Shown: positions 5,276-5,349 of the stretch, one piece after another
Layout: every line of letters starts with the position of its first letter
How positions within the stretch are numbered: position 1 is the stretch's first letter
NCBI RefSeq assembly: GCF_015207245.1
Contig: NZ_JADEXF010000316.1
Coordinates: 1-5,349, forward strand
Source: Nostoc cf. edaphicum LEGE 07299
GTDB lineage: Bacteria; Cyanobacteriota; Cyanobacteriia; Cyanobacteriales; Nostocaceae
Direction: 5' to 3'
DNA length: 5,349 nucleotides
The notes under the pieces: model-generated
Databases searched by the model: none
What the model saw: only the letters and a program-made list of their open reading frames with translations
What the model was told of the DNA's origin: nothing
Position numbers and translations under genes: made by a program

Positions 5276-5349
5276 GCTATCAGGGACGATGCACATTAGT
5301 TTTAGAATCTTAAGAAAATATGCAGAAAACCATGCAGATTGTCAGGAAG

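Noticed and set aside
5320..5349. Possible start of another gene (ATG CAG AAA ACC ATG ...).
   Set aside because: Only ten codons are visible before the window ends, without a clear ribosome site or recognisable sequence.

Overview
The window looks like chromosomal DNA from a cyanobacterium, most likely a filamentous Nostoc/Anabaena-type strain. It carries six exact copies of the cyanobacterial HIP1 octamer GCGATCGC (starting at 499, 2090, 3830, 4593, 4645 and 5217) and a GGCATTGGGTAT-type short tandem repeat typical of such genomes. The protein families also fit: a monomeric B12-dependent class II ribonucleotide reductase, a short TilS, and a Tll0287-like haem protein. The strain assignment is inference from style and was not checked by search.

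Layout: 1-306 is AT-rich non-coding DNA with small inverted repeats and a possible promoter. 307-897 (+) encodes an exported or membrane-anchored protein with one CXXCH haem-c site. A strong bidirectional hairpin terminator (938-972) separates it from a convergent small conserved protein (1011-1232, -). 1233-1381 holds nested inverted repeats and short tandem repeats. 1382-3970 (-) is nrdJ, read as two exons separated by a 288-nt intervening sequence (2456-2743). 3971-4265 is a divergent promoter region, and 4266-5258 (+) is tilS.

The main discovery is that nrdJ is not a broken gene or two genes. It is interrupted by a compact, ORF-less group I intron. The 5' exon ends in ...NPCG and the 3' exon resumes EIIGSNFHCN..., so the intron lies between the catalytic thiyl-radical cysteine (C408) and the catalytic glutamate (E410). 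Both splice sites are fixed by base pairing read from the sequence. The last eight exon-1 bases pair with an internal guide (P1, with U.G at the splice site), the six bases just before that guide pair with the first six bases of exon 2 (P10), and the intron ends in G. P4-P6, P8 and three P9-type hairpins can be drawn. P7 is plausible and P3 is unresolved. Spliced NrdJ would be 766 residues with all expected catalytic cysteines.

The two well-known genes are housekeeping: NrdJ makes deoxynucleotides and TilS modifies the tRNA-Ile anticodon. A self-splicing element therefore sits in a gene that is probably essential. The haem protein and the small protein have no evident functional link to them.
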